Shown here piece by piece: positions 44,726 to 54,098 of a stretch of DNA of 64,000 nt; position 1 is the stretch's first letter, and each line of letters opens with the position of its first letter. The notes under the pieces were generated by a model. The model saw nothing but the letters and a program-made list of their open reading frames with translations. It searched no databases and had not been told where the DNA came from. Source of the stretch: Myxococcota bacterium (GTDB taxonomy: Bacteria; Myxococcota_A; UBA796; JAFGLY01); assembly GCA_024276675.1 (NCBI GenBank), contig JAJRWT010000068.1, positions 57,143 through 121,142 of the forward strand, given 5' to 3'. A program made the position numbers and the translations under genes.

Positions 44726-47700
44726 ATGTCCAAGCTGATTTGCACCAGCGCAGTGGATGGAGCGGTGGCGTGGGTGGCCAGGGCAGAGGCCATCCTGGAT
44801 CGGGCCATATCAGCGCACGGCGAAGATTCGCCGGTGGGATTCCCCGATACCGCCTACTATCTGCCGGTGATCTACTCCTTCACAGGTCAGAAGATCCAGA
44901 CCCTCGGCCACTGCCGCCAGACACTACGGCGAGCCAAGGAGCTACTGCCCGAACGCCCGTCAGATTCCATGTGGCTGCCCTACCTGGGCGGAGCCCTGGA
45001 TGCCGGCGTGGCCACGCTGTTCGCCTGCGAAATCATCGAAGCGTGCAAATACGTCGTGGGGCCGTCCCCGGTCGAAGGGATATGGCTGGGCGCTGCCAAC
45101 GACATCATCATGAGGGAACGCGGGATCGAGTTTGTGGACGGCACCGCACCTGGCTTCGCGGCCATAACCGGCGCTGCGCCCAGCGACGAAATTGCAGTCC
45201 GCATCGCGAAGGAGCTGCAACAAAAGAACCTCTACGTCTTCATGGCCGGAGCCACCAACGGCCTACAGTTCGCCCAGCAATTGGCCCGACAGAATATCCA
45301 GCTTGGCTGGGAGACCCGCCTGGTCCCGTTTGGAATGGACGTGTCTGCGCTCATATTCGCGCTGGGCTTCGCCAACCGCGTGGCTCTCTCCTTCGGGGGC
45401 GTCAAACCCGGGGACTATCTCACCAACCTGAAGTACAACAAAGATCGCACATTCGCCTTCGTCATCGCCCTGGGCCCGGTGGACGCCGACAAGTACGCCG
45501 CTGCTGCCGGCGCCATCAACTACGGCTTCCCCACCATCTCGGATTACGACATCCCTGAAATCCTTCCCACGGGGGTCTGTACCTACGAACACGTGGTGTC
45601 ACGGGTTCCACACGAAAACATAGTCGAAAGAGCCCTGGAGGTTCGCGGTTGCAAGGTGGTGGTGGACGAGGTCCCCATACCCGTTGCCTACGGCCCTGCC
45701 TTCGAGGGTGAACGCATCCGCAAGAATAGCGTCCACGCGGAGTTTGGCGGCAACAGGACCACCGCCTTCGAGTTTGTCACCAGCCTGGAACCAGAAGGTT
45801 TCGGTGATGTCGAGACCACCGTGCTTGGCCCCGACATCGACACCGTGGAACCCGGCTCTGCCATGCCCCTGGCTCTCTGGGTCGAAGTGGCCGGCCGCAA
45901 GATGCAGTCGGATTTCGAGCCCATCCTGGAGCGCCAGATCCACCACTTCCTGAACGGAGCCGAAGGTCTGTGGCACATGGGTCAACGCGACATTCAGTGG
46001 ACCAGGATCTCACGAGATGCCTACGCCAGCGGCTTTCGTCTCAAGCACCTGGGCGAAATCCTGAGGGCCAGGTTTCTCAGTAGCTACCCGGCAATCGTCG
46101 ACAAGGTCAGGGTCACCGTGATTACGGATCCCGAGCTGGTGGAACAACGAATCGAGCTGGCCCGGCGTGCCTACGCCGAACGCAACGAACGTGTCAAGTC
46201 CCTGACGGACGAATCCGTGGACACCTTCTATTCCTGCCTGCTCTGCCAGTCCTTCGCGCCCGATCACGTCTGCGTCATCACGCCTGAGAGGCTCGGGCTT
46301 TGCGGGGCCTACAACTGGCTGGATGGAAAGGCTGCCCATGAAATCGATGAAACCGGGCCCAACCAGCCAGTTTCCAAGGGCAAGCTCATCGACCCCGTGA
46401 AGGGTATCTGGGAAGGCGTAAACCAATACGTCTACTTCAACAGCCACCGGGCCATCGAAGAACTGTGCCTGTACTCCATCATGGACCGTCCCATGACGAG
46501 CTGTGGTTGTTTCGAGGTGATCCTGGCATACGTTCCCGAATGCAACGGCGTCATGGCCGTGAATCGTGAGTTCACAGGCGACACACCCGTGGGCATGACC
46601 TTTACCACCCTGGCAGGCAGCGTCGGTGGCGGGCAGCAGACCCCGGGGTTCATGGGCTGTGGCAAAGTCTACCTCTCATCCCGCAAGTTCCTGCTGGCAG
46701 AAGGCGGGCACCACCGCCTGGTCTGGCTACCGAGCCAGCTCAAGCAGCTACTTGGGGAAGTCCTGCGAACCAGGTTCCAGGAGATGGGCGATCCAGACTT
46801 CATGGACAAGATCGCCGACGAGACCATCTCCACGGATCCCATGGAAATCCGTGCCTTTCTCGAAAATGTAGGGCATCCCGCCCTCGCTCTCCCCGACATG
46901 TCTGCCCTGGTGCGGGACGAAGCCCAGGAGTCCCCCGGTAAAGTTGCCCCACTGGAGCAATCGGAATCCCCCTCCCCCACACATGAACCCCCGGTCCTCG
47001 AAGTTGCCTCCGCTGCTCCCCAGGAAGAAACCGAGATGAACCCAGAAACCCTCCAGCAGATCAAGGCCGAAATACTCGAATCCGTGACCGGCCAACTCAA
47101 GGCATCCCTCACCCGGGACATCGTACAGGAGATAATCAACTCCTTGAGCCAAAAGTTCCTGGGCCATGCTCAGGCCTCTCCACCTTCCCGGGCAGGGCCC
47201 GGGCTGTCATCTGCCCCATCCCAACCCTCCGGTGTTCCACCACAACTGCCTGCTTCCGCCTCGGAGTCGTCACCTGCTCTTTCTGAAGCCGAACCATCAC
47301 CAGAAGCCCAGGTACCGCCGCAGCTCGCCCCAGTCTTTTCCACCGATTCCATCATGGAAGAAAGCGTGCCCAGGGCCGCGGAGCGCATCCAGGCTATTTC
47401 CGCCTTCAACGTGCGCTGCGAAGAACCCCGCTTGGCTACGTGGACCGTCACCATCGGCGCCACCAAGGAACAGGGGGGTACAAGGTCCCGCAGCATAACG
47501 GTGGGCGGCTCGACGGCCATGCCCTTCCACTTGTGGGAAGGCGAGATCCCATTCCGCCCGGTGGTGGCCATGGAGGTATTCGATGTCGTCGATTCCAGGT
47601 ACCCGCCCGCTCTGCGCCAGGTCTACGGCCAATCTTTGGAACGTCCCCCCGAAATGGCAAGAATCTGCGTCGAGAGATACGGCGCCGACCTAATCAGCGT

Positions 47701-48376
47701 TCGCCTGGATGGAACCCATCCCGAAACGAACAACCGCTCCCCGGAACAGGCCGTGGAGCTGGTGAAGTCGGTACTCGAGGCTGTGGATGTGCCACTCATC
47801 ATCACCGGTCATGCCCACTTCGAAAGGAACAACCAGGTCATGAAAGCAGTGGCGAGAGAATGTGCCGGAGAAAAGCTGCTCCTGAACTGGGTCGAACAAG
47901 ACAACTACCGTACCATCGCCGGTGCTGCCATGGCCTATGGGCACAACATAGTGGCCCAGAGCCCCATCGATGTGAACATCGCCAAGCAGCTCAACATTCT
48001 GTTGACCAACATGAGCGTCGACCCGGAACAAATCATCATCGACCCCATGACCGGCGCCCTGGGCTATGGCATCGAGTACACCTATTCCATCATGGAGCGC
48101 ATCAGGATGACTGGCCTTGGGGGTGACCAGATGCTGGCCGCCCCCATGATCCTCTCTCCTGGACAGGAATGCGCCAAGGTCAAGGAGCTGAGGGCAACCC
48201 AGGCCGAGTTCCCCGCCTGGGGGGACCTGGAACAACGCGCTGCGATGTGGGAACTCACCACCGCCACTTCCATGCTCCTGGCCGGAGCCGACATACTCAT
48301 CATGTACCACCCCGTCGCGGCCATGAACATCAAGAAGACCATCATCAGGCTGTTGGACGGAACAGGCGAGTCATAG
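44726..48376 (+). CDS. acsB: Acetyl-CoA synthase fused to corrinoid protein small subunit (AcsB-AcsD)
   Basis: One uninterrupted 1216-residue frame. Residues 1 to ~725 are a complete bacterial acetyl-CoA synthase: SPVGFPDTAYYLPVI near the N terminus and the A-cluster ligands Cys 504, 507, 516, 526 and the Cys 593-Gly-Cys 595 pair, each two positions from the Moorella numbering. A linker of about 165 residues follows, helical at ~771-812 and then Pro/Ser/Ala-rich. Residues ~900-1216 are the whole small (gamma/delta-type) subunit AcsD of the corrinoid iron-sulfur protein: TIGATKEQGGTRSR, SPIDVNIAKQLNIL, LGYGIEYTYSIMERIR. In known bacteria acsB and acsD are separate genes. The fusion would tether the methyl donor protein to the acetyl-CoA synthase active site. 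AAAGAGGAG precedes the start. Confidence 0.95.
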   Translation: MSKLICTSAVDGAVAWVARAEAILDRAISAHGEDSPVGFPDTAYYLPVIYSFTGQKIQTLGHCRQTLRRAKELLPERPSDSMWLPYLGGALDAGVATLFACEIIEACKYVVGPSPVEGIWLGAANDIIMRERGIEFVDGTAPGFAAITGAAPSDEIAVRIAKELQQKNLYVFMAGATNGLQFAQQLARQNIQLGWETRLVPFGMDVSALIFALGFANRVALSFGGVKPGDYLTNLKYNKDRTFAFVIALGPVDADKYAAAAGAINYGFPTISDYDIPEILPTGVCTYEHVVSRVPHENIVERALEVRGCKVVVDEVPIPVAYGPAFEGERIRKNSVHAEFGGNRTTAFEFVTSLEPEGFGDVETTVLGPDIDTVEPGSAMPLALWVEVAGRKMQSDFEPILERQIHHFLNGAEGLWHMGQRDIQWTRISRDAYASGFRLKHLGEILRARFLSSYPAIVDKVRVTVITDPELVEQRIELARRAYAERNERVKSLTDESVDTFYSCLLCQSFAPDHVCVITPERLGLCGAYNWLDGKAAHEIDETGPNQPVSKGKLIDPVKGIWEGVNQYVYFNSHRAIEELCLYSIMDRPMTSCGCFEVILAYVPECNGVMAVNREFTGDTPVGMTFTTLAGSVGGGQQTPGFMGCGKVYLSSRKFLLAEGGHHRLVWLPSQLKQLLGEVLRTRFQEMGDPDFMDKIADETISTDPMEIRAFLENVGHPALALPDMSALVRDEAQESPGKVAPLEQSESPSPTHEPPVLEVASAAPQEETEMNPETLQQIKAEILESVTGQLKASLTRDIVQEIINSLSQKFLGHAQASPPSRAGPGLSSAPSQPSGVPPQLPASASESSPALSEAEPSPEAQVPPQLAPVFSTDSIMEESVPRAAERIQAISAFNVRCEEPRLATWTVTIGATKEQGGTRSRSITVGGSTAMPFHLWEGEIPFRPVVAMEVFDVVDSRYPPALRQVYGQSLERPPEMARICVERYGADLISVRLDGTHPETNNRSPEQAVELVKSVLEAVDVPLIITGHAHFERNNQVMKAVARECAGEKLLLNWVEQDNYRTIAGAAMAYGHNIVAQSPIDVNIAKQLNILLTNMSVDPEQIIIDPMTGALGYGIEYTYSIMERIRMTGLGGDQMLAAPMILSPGQECAKVKELRATQAEFPAWGDLEQRAAMWELTTATSMLLAGADILIMYHPVAAMNIKKTIIRLLDGTGES
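47022..47038 (+). promoter_or_regulatory. Possible internal ribosome-binding site and start in acsB-acsD
   Basis: AGGAAG at 47022-47027 precedes an in-frame ATG at 47036 (residue 771), at the beginning of the linker helix. Initiation here would release a free linker-AcsD protein besides the fusion. It could equally be chance. Confidence 0.25.
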
Positions 48377-48397
48377 CACTGGCAAGGAGAAACCGAA

Positions 48398-49738
48398 ATG
48401 GCACTCACCGGGCTCAAGATCCAGAAGCTCCTTCCCCGCACCAACTGCAAGGAATGCGGCTCCAACACATGCCTGGCCTTCGCCATGAAACTGGCAGCCA
48501 AGAAGGCCGAGCTGTCTCTGTGCCCGCATGCATCGGAGCAGGCCAGGAAGGTGCTGGGAGCCGCCGCTGAACCGCCGGTAAGGGGACTGGCGCTGGGGGC
48601 GGACCTGTCGCTGAAGATAGGCGAGGAAACCGTCCTTTACCGCCACCAGAAGACCTTCGTCAACCAGACTGCCATCGCCGTGAACATCACCGACACCGAC
48701 ACCCCGGAAGACATCTCTGCCACCTTGAGCGAGATCCGTGCCTACGAACTTGAGAGGGTCGGCGAGAAAATCAACATAGACATGGTGTCGATAACCAACC
48801 TGGGCGAACGCGAGCGCTTCCTGGCCCTGGCTCGCCAGGCCTGGGAAACCACCTTCAAACCCATGGTGCTCCGTTCCAACGATCCTGCAGCGCTGGCGGA
48901 GGCGGCAGCCGCCACAGAGGGTTCCCACAGCGTTATGGCATGTGCCACTCCCGACAATATCGACACCCTTCTGCCCGCTGCCCGGAAATACGGCCACGTC
49001 CTGGCGTTGACAGCTCCTGATCTGAACAGCCTGCCCAAACTGGCCCAGGAGGTCAAAAGCAACGGTTTCGACGACCTGCTCCTCTGTTTTCAGACCCATT
49101 CACTGGCGGAGCGCTTCCAGGTGAACACAATCGCGAGGCGAGCCGCCCTGAAAGACTCCCTCAAGGCTCTGGGTTACCCTCATCTGGCCTTCGTGCAGAT
49201 GGACGACCCCATGGAAACGCTGATCCAGGCGAACATCGAGATCATGAAGTATGGTGGGATATGTGTATTGCCATCATTCAACCCGGCCATGCTCACAAGC
49301 CTCATGACTCTACGGCTCAACATCTACACCGATCCCCAGAAGCCCATCCAGGTGGAGCCCAAGCTCTACCCCATCGTTGATCCCACTCCCGACAGCCCGG
49401 TATTCGTCACCACGAACTTTTCCCTCACCTACTTCATAGTGTCCGGCGAAATCGAAAACGCCGGGATCAGCGCATGGCTGCTCGTGCCGGAATGCGAGGG
49501 AATGAGCGTCTTGACGGCCTGGGCGGCCGGCAAGTTCTCTGGAACGTCCATCGGCCGTTTCAGCAAGAAGATCGACCTTGATAAACTGGTCAGCTCCCGA
49601 AGAATAGTCATCCCCGGGCAGGTCTCCCAGATCAGTGGTGAGTTGGAAGATTCCATGCCAGGTTGGCAGGTGATCGTAGGGCCACAGCAGGCCACTGACC
49701 TGGACGCCTTCATCAAGACAAACTTCCCACGGGTATAG
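48398..49738 (+). CDS. acsC: Corrinoid iron-sulfur protein large subunit
   Basis: AcsC carries the cobamide and a low-potential [4Fe-4S] cluster and, with AcsD, transfers a methyl group to acetyl-CoA synthase. The N-terminal cluster motif is TNCKECGSNTCLAFA with the fourth Cys in LSLCPH. The TIM barrel and C-terminal corrinoid-binding part (AWLLVPECEGMSVLTAWAAG) follow. 446 residues is normal. AAGGAG precedes the start, 21 bases after the acsB-acsD stop. Because its partner AcsD is fused to AcsB, the heterodimer would be anchored to the synthase. Confidence 0.97.
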   Translation: MALTGLKIQKLLPRTNCKECGSNTCLAFAMKLAAKKAELSLCPHASEQARKVLGAAAEPPVRGLALGADLSLKIGEETVLYRHQKTFVNQTAIAVNITDTDTPEDISATLSEIRAYELERVGEKINIDMVSITNLGERERFLALARQAWETTFKPMVLRSNDPAALAEAAAATEGSHSVMACATPDNIDTLLPAARKYGHVLALTAPDLNSLPKLAQEVKSNGFDDLLLCFQTHSLAERFQVNTIARRAALKDSLKALGYPHLAFVQMDDPMETLIQANIEIMKYGGICVLPSFNPAMLTSLMTLRLNIYTDPQKPIQVEPKLYPIVDPTPDSPVFVTTNFSLTYFIVSGEIENAGISAWLLVPECEGMSVLTAWAAGKFSGTSIGRFSKKIDLDKLVSSRRIVIPGQVSQISGELEDSMPGWQVIVGPQQATDLDAFIKTNFPRV

Positions 49739-49741
49739 CCC

Positions 49742-51754
49742 ATGCCCAAGGTGCTTTTCAGACCCTGCGGCAAATCCATCTCGGTACCCAGAGGTACCGA
49801 ACTCCTGGATGCCGCTCACATCTCGGGCGTGGCCATCGAATCCCCCTGTGGAGGCCGAGGGACCTGTGGCAAGTGCATCGTTCGCGTGACCGACGGCGAG
49901 ATCGATTCCCACAGTCTCTCCATCCTTCCCAAATCGGCGGTTGCCGATGGCTATGTGCTTGCTTGCCAGACCACTGTACAGTCCAGCGATGTCCACGTTG
50001 AAGTGCCCGAACCCGCCACCATGGAGGGCGGCAACTTTACCAACGGTGACGAGACCTACCTGGTTCGCGGCGAACTCCTGCCCAAAAAATGGGAATTCGA
50101 TCCCCTCGCGGTGAAGTGGTTGATCCAGGTTCCGGCCCCGCAGCCCGAAGATGGGCTTTCAGACCTGGACCGCCTGAAACGGGCCATTCAGGTGGAATGG
50201 GGAAGGCAGGAGAGCCTGCCGGTTGACACCCTTCGCAATCTCTTCGAAGATGTTCGCTCGATGTTCCTGGATGTCGTGGTTTCCATGGGGGCCATGCGCC
50301 AGCTCTCCAGCGCATTGCGAGCCCATAACGGCCTCGTGACAGTGACTCTGGTCCGTACCGGCAAGATCCTACAAGTCATTCAAGTAGAACCGGGGCACAA
50401 CGCAGATTGCCATTGGGCCATCGCCGTGGATGTTGGCACCACCACCGTGGCGGTCCAACTCATCAGCCTCACCGGTGCCAAGATCATGGCCACCAGGAGC
50501 GCCTACAACGAACAACTCGCCTGTGGACTGGATGTCATCAGCCGGATCAACTACGCGAAGAAGCCCGAGCGACTCCAGGAGCTACGAGCCCGGGTGCTGC
50601 GCACCATCAATGATCTCATGGGCCAGGCGGCGCGCAGCCAGGAGATCGATCCCCTGAACATATCCAACGCGGTGGTTTCGGGGAACACCACCATGATCCA
50701 CCTGCTGCTGGGCATGAACCCCGATTACATTCGCCTGGAACCGTATACTCCCACCTTGCTGGAGGTACCATTCCTCACCGCCGGTGAAGTAGGTATCGCC
50801 ATCAACCCTGACACGTGGATATGTTTTTCGCCAAACGTGGGTAGCTGGGTGGGTGGCGACATCACTGCCGGCCTACTCTGCACCGATCTCGCTACCGACT
50901 CCGAAGAGATCAACCTCTTCATCGACATCGGCACCAACGGCGAGTTGGTGGTTGGGAACGGGGACTTTTTGCTGGGTTGTGCATGCTCCGCCGGCCCGGC
51001 CTTCGAGGGTGGGGGCATAGAGTGTGGGATGCGTGCCGCCGTCGGCGCCATAGAAAAGGTCCAGGTGGACTCCGAAACCGGCATCGCACACTATGCCACC
51101 ATAGGCAATACCCGGCCCCGCGGCATCTGTGGTTCCGGGATGATCGATCTCCTGGCCAACCTGCTCCTGACCGGATGGGTGGATCCTGCCGGCAAGCTGG
51201 ACCGTACCCGCGAATCTCCGATGATCCGGATAATGGGGCGTTCTGCTCGCTACATCATCGCCAGGGGAAGTGAAACCGAAAACGGCGAACCCATCTTCAT
51301 CTCCGAAGTCGACATAGAAAACATCATCAGGGCCAAGGCGGCCATCTTCTCGGCATGTGTTCTCATGTTGGACGAAGTGGGCATCGGATTTGACGACGTG
51401 GCGCAGATCTACGTCGCCGGGGGGTTCGGGCGCTACCTGGACCTGGACAAGGCCATCGTCCTTGGGCTCGTTACCGACGTACCCAAGGACAAGTTCCGTT
51501 TTCTGGGCAACGCATCGCTCATGGGGTCCTACATGGTGGTGGTGTCGAGAGAATACCGCCAACGGCAGCTCGAGCTATCCAAGCGCATGACCTATTTCGA
51601 TTTGAGCAATCATCCCGGCTACATGGACCGCTACACCGCCGCTCTATTCCTGCCCCACACCGATCCCCAGCAGTTCCCGTCGGTGGCCGAAGCCATGGCG
51701 GCCCTGCATCGACGCCGCCAGGCCAACCTTAGCCGCAGCAAGGTCGCTTCCTGA
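49742..51754 (+). CDS. acsV: Corrinoid activation/regeneration protein (RACo type)
   Basis: The protein reductively reactivates Co(II) corrinoid using ATP. The N terminus is a [2Fe-2S] ferredoxin-like domain with SPCGGRGTCGKCIV and a fourth Cys in LACQT. A linker domain follows, then a DUF4445/ASKHA ATPase with VDVGTTTVAVQL, SGNTTMIHLLLG, FIDIGTNGELVVG and VAGGFGRYLDL. 670 residues is slightly longer than the usual ~630-640. It begins three bases after the acsC stop, the usual place for this gene in acetogen-type clusters. It is the last plus-strand gene of the cluster. Confidence 0.93.
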   Translation: MPKVLFRPCGKSISVPRGTELLDAAHISGVAIESPCGGRGTCGKCIVRVTDGEIDSHSLSILPKSAVADGYVLACQTTVQSSDVHVEVPEPATMEGGNFTNGDETYLVRGELLPKKWEFDPLAVKWLIQVPAPQPEDGLSDLDRLKRAIQVEWGRQESLPVDTLRNLFEDVRSMFLDVVVSMGAMRQLSSALRAHNGLVTVTLVRTGKILQVIQVEPGHNADCHWAIAVDVGTTTVAVQLISLTGAKIMATRSAYNEQLACGLDVISRINYAKKPERLQELRARVLRTINDLMGQAARSQEIDPLNISNAVVSGNTTMIHLLLGMNPDYIRLEPYTPTLLEVPFLTAGEVGIAINPDTWICFSPNVGSWVGGDITAGLLCTDLATDSEEINLFIDIGTNGELVVGNGDFLLGCACSAGPAFEGGGIECGMRAAVGAIEKVQVDSETGIAHYATIGNTRPRGICGSGMIDLLANLLLTGWVDPAGKLDRTRESPMIRIMGRSARYIIARGSETENGEPIFISEVDIENIIRAKAAIFSACVLMLDEVGIGFDDVAQIYVAGGFGRYLDLDKAIVLGLVTDVPKDKFRFLGNASLMGSYMVVVSREYRQRQLELSKRMTYFDLSNHPGYMDRYTAALFLPHTDPQQFPSVAEAMAALHRRRQANLSRSKVAS

Positions 51755-51793
51755 AAGCCACCTTCGCCCATGGCAGTCCACTCCGGCGCCCTC

Positions 51794-52876
51794 TCATCGC
51801 GGACGGCTCATGGTCAAGGCTTCCTCGAACCTGGGGGTGGTCCAGATCTCACCGCTTTCCTCCACCAGCATGATTTCCACGGCGGGGAATCTTGGGAGCA
51901 TCCTGCGGGCGCCATCTGGACCAGCCACGAAAAAGGCCGTGGCCAGTGAATCCGCAAGCTCCGCGCTGTGGGCCATTACCGACACCGACTTCAAGCCCCT
52001 GGCCGGCCAACCCGTTCGTGGGTCGATTATATGGTGGTACCGGATTCCGTCGATCTCAACGTATCGCTCGTAGCTCCCCGATGTGACTATGGCACCGCTG
52101 TCCATGGAGACGCTCCCCATGATCACGCCGGTCTCCGCGTCCGGATCCTGGATACCCACCCGCCAGGGCCGGTCCAGGCGACCTCCGCGGGTCATAACAT
52201 CGCCTCCACCGTTGACCATCGTGTGCGTGAAGCCAGCCTTCTCCAACAGGTCAGAAGACCGATCCACGCTGTAGCCCTTGGCCATAGCTCCCAGGCCAAG
52301 GGACATACCCGGGTGGGCCAGGCGCACCGTGCCCTCTTGCGGGGCCAGCAGGACATCGTCGCAGTCCACCAATTGGCGGGCTCGAGTGATGGCGGTTTCA
52401 TCGGGCAGTTGAAAGGGTCTCTTGTGGTAGTCCCAGAGTCGCCCCAGGGGCCCGAAGGTGAGGTCCAGGAGACCGTCGGTATCGTGACAGGTCTCGATGG
52501 CACGTTGGATTATCGAGATGATCTCGTCAGATACCTTGACAGGAGCCCCTCCGGCCCCTGCGTTGATCCTGGAGATGTCGCTTTGCTCCCTGTACGAGGA
52601 CATGAGCGCTTCGATTCGCTCCACCTCGGCAAAAGCCCTTCGCAGGGCATCCCCGGCGGCCGCTTCCTGCTCCTCCCGGCAGGATATGGCCATCTGGAAA
52701 GTCGTGCCCATGTAGCCGGCCGAGCCTTCAACCAGGATCGAGTCCGCCTGCTGGACCTGCTGCCCGTGCATCGAGCCCGCTTCAGCGCCCTGCCGTTCAC
52801 ATGACAGGGCCATGAACAGGCAGGCAGCAACAGGAACAACGCCGCCTGTAATTATTCTCGAGATCTTTCTTGGCAA
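51794..52876 (-). CDS. apbE: FAD:protein FMN transferase ApbE, lipoprotein
   Basis: ApbE attaches FMN covalently to Thr in proteins such as Rnf/Nqr subunits. Family motifs are GLGAMAKGYSVDR, VNGGGDV, AIVTSGSYERY and HHIIDPRTG. TTG 52876 gives a signal peptide ending in LFMALSC, a likely lipobox at residue 25; the frame stays open to 53128 with ATG starts, so the start is uncertain. ApbE next to a Wood-Ljungdahl cluster fits an Rnf complex elsewhere in the genome (inference; no rnf genes here). It converges with acsV. Confidence 0.88.
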   Translation of the reverse strand: MPRKISRIITGGVVPVAACLFMALSCERQGAEAGSMHGQQVQQADSILVEGSAGYMGTTFQMAISCREEQEAAAGDALRRAFAEVERIEALMSSYREQSDISRINAGAGGAPVKVSDEIISIIQRAIETCHDTDGLLDLTFGPLGRLWDYHKRPFQLPDETAITRARQLVDCDDVLLAPQEGTVRLAHPGMSLGLGAMAKGYSVDRSSDLLEKAGFTHTMVNGGGDVMTRGGRLDRPWRVGIQDPDAETGVIMGSVSMDSGAIVTSGSYERYVEIDGIRYHHIIDPRTGWPARGLKSVSVMAHSAELADSLATAFFVAGPDGARRMLPRFPAVEIMLVEESGEIWTTPRFEEALTMSRPR

Positions 52877-53245
52877 AGGTACACCTGGGCCGTCTGTTGG
52901 GGATGCCTCTGGTGCTGGGAATGTCGCCGAAGGAAAATTCCGGAGACCCGATGCAGCGGAACCCGTTGCGGAAGACAGAAACCGTTCCAGCCCGGAAGTC
53001 CCTTCCGTGAGAGAACGAATCAGACCTGTTGCAAGGATAACCCCTGCATTCGGTTCCCGACAGATCTCGCCCATGTCGCCTGGTTGCATTCTTCGCCGTT
53101 GATACCATCTCTTCCTGGCTCCTGGCACATGCCCCGCAAAGGCTTCGGCACTCTCGACGCGATGAAGTTATTCTTCTGTGAAGGGCTGATATTCCAAGAG
53201 CAACAACACGACGAATCGCCCAAGACCGGGTCCAGGAGGATCACA

Positions 53246-54079
53246 GTGGTTTTCTTTCAAGGCAAAAAGGTATTCATCACAGGTGGTTCCAGCGGCATCG
53301 GCAGGGCGGCTGCCACCATGTTGGCCGGCATGGGAGCACATGTCTGGATCGGCGCCCGCCGGCAGGATCTTCTGGATGAAGCCCTGGAGCAGATCAGGGC
53401 GGCCGCCAACAGCCAGGAGCAGCGATTCGGCAGCGTCCTGCTGGACGTAGCAGATCGGGAACAGGTCTCCAGGGCGGCCAGGCAGGTGCTGGATGGCATG
53501 GGGGGGCTGGACATCCTGGTGAACAGCGCCGGAATAGCCAGGCCAGGCTACCTACACGAACTTTCAGACGAAACTTTCGATTCCATGATGAATGTAAACT
53601 TCATGGGAACTGCCAACGTTGTCAGAGCTTTCACCCGGCATTTCATGCAGCAATGCTCCGGCAGCATCGTAAACGTCTCTTCCACCCTGGGCTTCATGGG
53701 AATCTTCGGCTACAGCGCCTACGCTGCCAGCAAGTTCGCCGTGACAGGCTTCTCGGATTGTCTACGGCAGGACCTTCTCCCCTACGGCGTGCGAGTCTCC
53801 GTCCTGTTTCCCGCCGATACCGATACTCCACAGCTTCACTTCGAGGAACAGTTCAAGCCCCCCGAAACCAAGGCCATATCAGGCACCATAAAGGCGGTCT
53901 CCGCTGACAGCGTGGCGATGGCTCTGCTCAGGGGACTGGCCGCGGGAAGGTACCACATCGTGCCAGGTTTCATGAACTCGCTCACCTACTACGCCATGCG
54001 CCTTGTCCCATGGCTGGTGCGCATGGTCATCGATGCCGACCTACGCAAGGCCCGGCGCCAACTCGAGGCGGATACCTGA
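53246..54079 (+). CDS. SDR-family reductase, 3-ketodihydrosphingosine-reductase-like
   Basis: GTG 53246, with AGGAGG at 53234-53239, gives 277 residues; the frame is open to 53084. The SDR hallmarks are TGGSSGIGRA, NSAGI, VNVSS and YAASK (Tyr 159, Lys 163). The C-terminal block FPADTDTPQLHFEEQFKPPE followed by TKAISG is closest to eukaryotic and bacterial 3-ketodihydrosphingosine reductases. A hydrophobic C-terminal segment (LTYYAMRLVPWLVRMVI) is also typical of that group. Sphingolipid or related long-chain ketone reduction is therefore a reasonable guess, but no serine palmitoyltransferase gene is in the window. Confidence 0.82.
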   Translation: MVFFQGKKVFITGGSSGIGRAAATMLAGMGAHVWIGARRQDLLDEALEQIRAAANSQEQRFGSVLLDVADREQVSRAARQVLDGMGGLDILVNSAGIARPGYLHELSDETFDSMMNVNFMGTANVVRAFTRHFMQQCSGSIVNVSSTLGFMGIFGYSAYAASKFAVTGFSDCLRQDLLPYGVRVSVLFPADTDTPQLHFEEQFKPPETKAISGTIKAVSADSVAMALLRGLAAGRYHIVPGFMNSLTYYAMRLVPWLVRMVIDADLRKARRQLEADT

Positions 54080-54098
54080 GTTTTCCCGTGATGACTGC

